Source: Toxorhynchites rutilus septentrionalis (Eukaryota; Arthropoda; Insecta; Diptera; Culicidae). Taken from it: a stretch of 64,000 bases of DNA. Below are positions 61,958 through 64,000 of the stretch, in pieces (the first letter of the stretch is position 1; each line of letters begins with the position of its first letter). The stretch lies in NCBI RefSeq assembly GCF_029784135.1, contig NC_073745.1:237927664-237991663 (forward strand), written 5' to 3'. Position numbers and translations under genes: made by a program. The notes beneath the pieces are model-generated. The model saw nothing but the letters and a program-made list of their open reading frames with translations, was not told the DNA's origin and did not search any database.

Positions 61958-64000
61958 ATAACAATTATTGTGTCATATTCATTTCAGTAAAACAAGAATC
62001 AAAGAGTTGCAGCGCAAAACTTCGAACGATCAAAAAAATAATAAAGAGTAAAGATAACAGAACTGAAAAAAGTTAAGCAACATCATACTCATATAGGTAA
62101 ATTTATCATAACTTGTAAATGAATGGTATCAGTTTAGAGCAGGAATAGAAAAATATGAAATAAGAATGATTTTAATAGTTAGAGAGTTAAAGATAGCGTA
62201 TAAAAAAGTGTGGTGATGAAAAGTGAAAGAGGAAAATAAACTGCAATAAGTTAATAAAAACAAAAGTGAAATGTTTGCGCAATAAAACATTGAACTTTAA
62301 GCCAACCGCAGAGAATCGCTTACTCACATTCTTTTTCAAATCGGAACAAAATGGGATAAAACAGAGTGCTGGGGAACAGAGTAATGAACTGAAATTCAAC
62401 ACGTTATGCTTCCGTTGGAATGGCAATGGACGAGCAACATCAAATTATGCTATTATGCAGCACTAGTAATAACAAAACACCACTTTCGTATTCATTGGGA
62501 AAATCAAGTAGAAGAAGCTTCGAGGAGTGGAGTGGAAAGGGGTTTTAATCAACCATTGAATTAATGAACGACACTCGGACTTACGTAGTACACTTGTGTT
62601 GACATAATTTTGGGGTGCAAAAACGGAAATAAAATTGGGTTAATGTTGATCTATCTCGATCGGACTTGGAAAAAATGATAGCTAACGAAGCGCAAAAATC
62701 GTAATGAAATGTTTAATTTAAGAACGGTATCCCAATTAACTCCCAAGTTGATTGTGTTTGTGCTACATCTATTGATTCCGTGTGTGTGTGTTCGTATGTG
62801 TGCTGCTGTTAGTAGTTATACAACTATTTAATATGTCAATTATGGGTATTTAAAAATCACCCATACGCCAAGCAAAGTGTTGGTGATGGTCTTGTAAAAA
62901 GTACACAACTATTCATTTTATATAGTAAGTGTTGATCAAATCCTCCCCAATAGAAAACAAAGCCTTTTAAAATTGAGGGGCTCAAAATGAATCGGGTGTA
63001 TGTGACATCATCGATTTCTCTACATCGAATCTCTCTTTTGGCCATAACTTAGCTGCAAACTCATTCCCAGCTGTATTTTACAATATGGAAGATAGGTCAG
63101 AACCTCAGCTATCGGATACTATAGCAAACTCAAATTGGAACGTTTTTACAGTTGAGTTATTATCTGAAGAGAAAGTTGATGAAGAGAAAACGACCAAATC
63201 ACTTACACCCCTTTCATTCTAAGCCCCTCAATTATATTTTATAAATATTATAATTATTATAACAAATTCAAGCACAATTCCATTCGAGATACATTTTATA
63301 CCAGCCAAAAAAGCACAGTAATCAATACCCCAAGCCAGCAGGAACCATCCGCTACAGGTTCTTAAAAACTGTACACTGATCATTACCTCGAAGCCCATTT
63401 GACAAAAATGAATAAAAAAAGGTTTGAAAACAACGAACGAAACGAAAAAAAGTTGAATTAAAATTTGTACTGAACAAGAACAAAACGATTATCTTTACAT
63501 TCATTCAAATCATGTTTACCAATAAAAACGGAATAACAAAGATAATTTTTTCATTGATTATAGTCTTGAATATTTAAATGTCGATGGTGTTGCCTTACAG
63601 TGGATTACAAAATTTCAAAAAAAAAAAAAATAACTTGAGCGTTTCCACGCCAAATGACGGAACGGAAACTTCGTGTTCCTCTGATTTGAGTTAAGGGAAG
63701 ACTCTGACGTGGAAAAACAAAAATTTAGAAAATTTGTGTTTCTTCATTTTCGGGCAACCTAAAATCGTTTAGGAAATTTTTATATTTTTTTTCCAAAACC
63801 GTCCGTCGTTTCCACAACAACCAGTACGTTCATGAGAATATTTTTAGTTTCAAAATATTTTAAATATATTCTCAAACATACCCAAACACGCTGAAAGAGA
63901 TTCAAACTTGACTAAGTCTCGAATGACATAATAAATCGTCAAATTCCCATGTTTTTGTAGATCTTCCAGCTTTTTCTGACACATGAGCAATTTTTGAAAA

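Larger units (their letters stand above)
61491..64000 (-). other. Rbfox1 intron upstream of the 93-nt exon
   Basis: It runs to the end of the window in phase 0. I searched for the expected upstream exon (the ILDVEIIFNERGSK part of the Fox RRM) and did not find it. The sequence is AT-rich with a large microsatellite at 61905. A GAGCGTTTCCACGCCAAATG stretch near 63639 may be the edge of an unidentified element. Confidence 0.75.

Noticed and set aside
61807..62076. Open frame with a poly-serine run
   Set aside because: The run is the (TAG)n microsatellite read in the AGT frame; no other coding signal.
63375..63420. ATGGGCTTCGAG|GTAATGATC on the minus strand looking like an exon end
   Set aside because: No acceptor lies between the T-rich tract and the donor, and the peptide does not fit the Rbfox RRM.
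1..64000. CRISPR arrays, operons, ribosome binding sites, bacterial terminators
   Set aside because: The window is animal nuclear DNA with spliced exons and eukaryotic retroelements; no evenly spaced direct repeats of CRISPR type were seen.

Overview
This window is a piece of insect nuclear DNA, most likely from a culicine mosquito of the Aedes type. It is AT-rich, almost free of long open frames, and full of degenerate mariner, LINE, SINE and MITE copies. One tRNA-headed SINE (56506-56770) closely resembles SINEs that I associate with Aedes genomes. The species call is inference; the insect call is firm.

The only host gene I can support is Rbfox1 (A2BP1 / fox-1 homolog), an RNA-binding splicing and translation regulator. 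It lies on the minus strand and runs across the whole window. In transcript order, the exons are: 93 nt (61398-61490, second half of the RRM including RNP1); 55 nt (35631-35685, VNNATARVQSKK...); a 42 or 24 nt microexon (35089-35130); a 27 or 30 nt microexon (26422-26448); a 298 nt alanine-rich exon (17973-18270); a possible 9 nt microexon (10707-10715); and a 64 nt exon (2645-2708). The reading phases of all these exons join without a break. The earlier RRM exons lie beyond 64000, and the C-terminal end lies before position 1. Everything else is intron, including one intron of about 25.7 kb (35686-61397).

The most interesting host signal is at the 93-nt exon. TGCATG, the RNA site that Rbfox proteins bind, occurs three times in transcript sense: twice around the polypyrimidine tract of the 3' splice site (one copy almost touching the AG) and once at +4 to +9 of the 5' splice site. 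Skipping this exon keeps frame but removes half of the RRM. The layout matches the self-repressed exon known in vertebrate RBFOX genes, and implies the same feedback in a mosquito.

Region by region:
- 1-17 kb: mariner remnants, a SINE, a 5'-truncated LOA/I-type LINE and an internally deleted mariner.
- 18-26 kb: a second SINE copy, a LINE endonuclease fragment and a non-autonomous element end.
- 27-42 kb: two ~1.9 kb elements with long inverted arms on either side of the 35.1 and 35.6 kb exons, plus mariner pieces.
- 42-49 kb: an unidentified coding-like island, a CR1/L2-type LINE with a long reverse-transcriptase frame, a tRNA-Val-like SINE and a pogo-type MITE.
- 52-61 kb: two TA-flanked fold-back elements, a tandem repeat, a small MITE, a SINE, a mariner fragment and an RTE-type LINE fragment.
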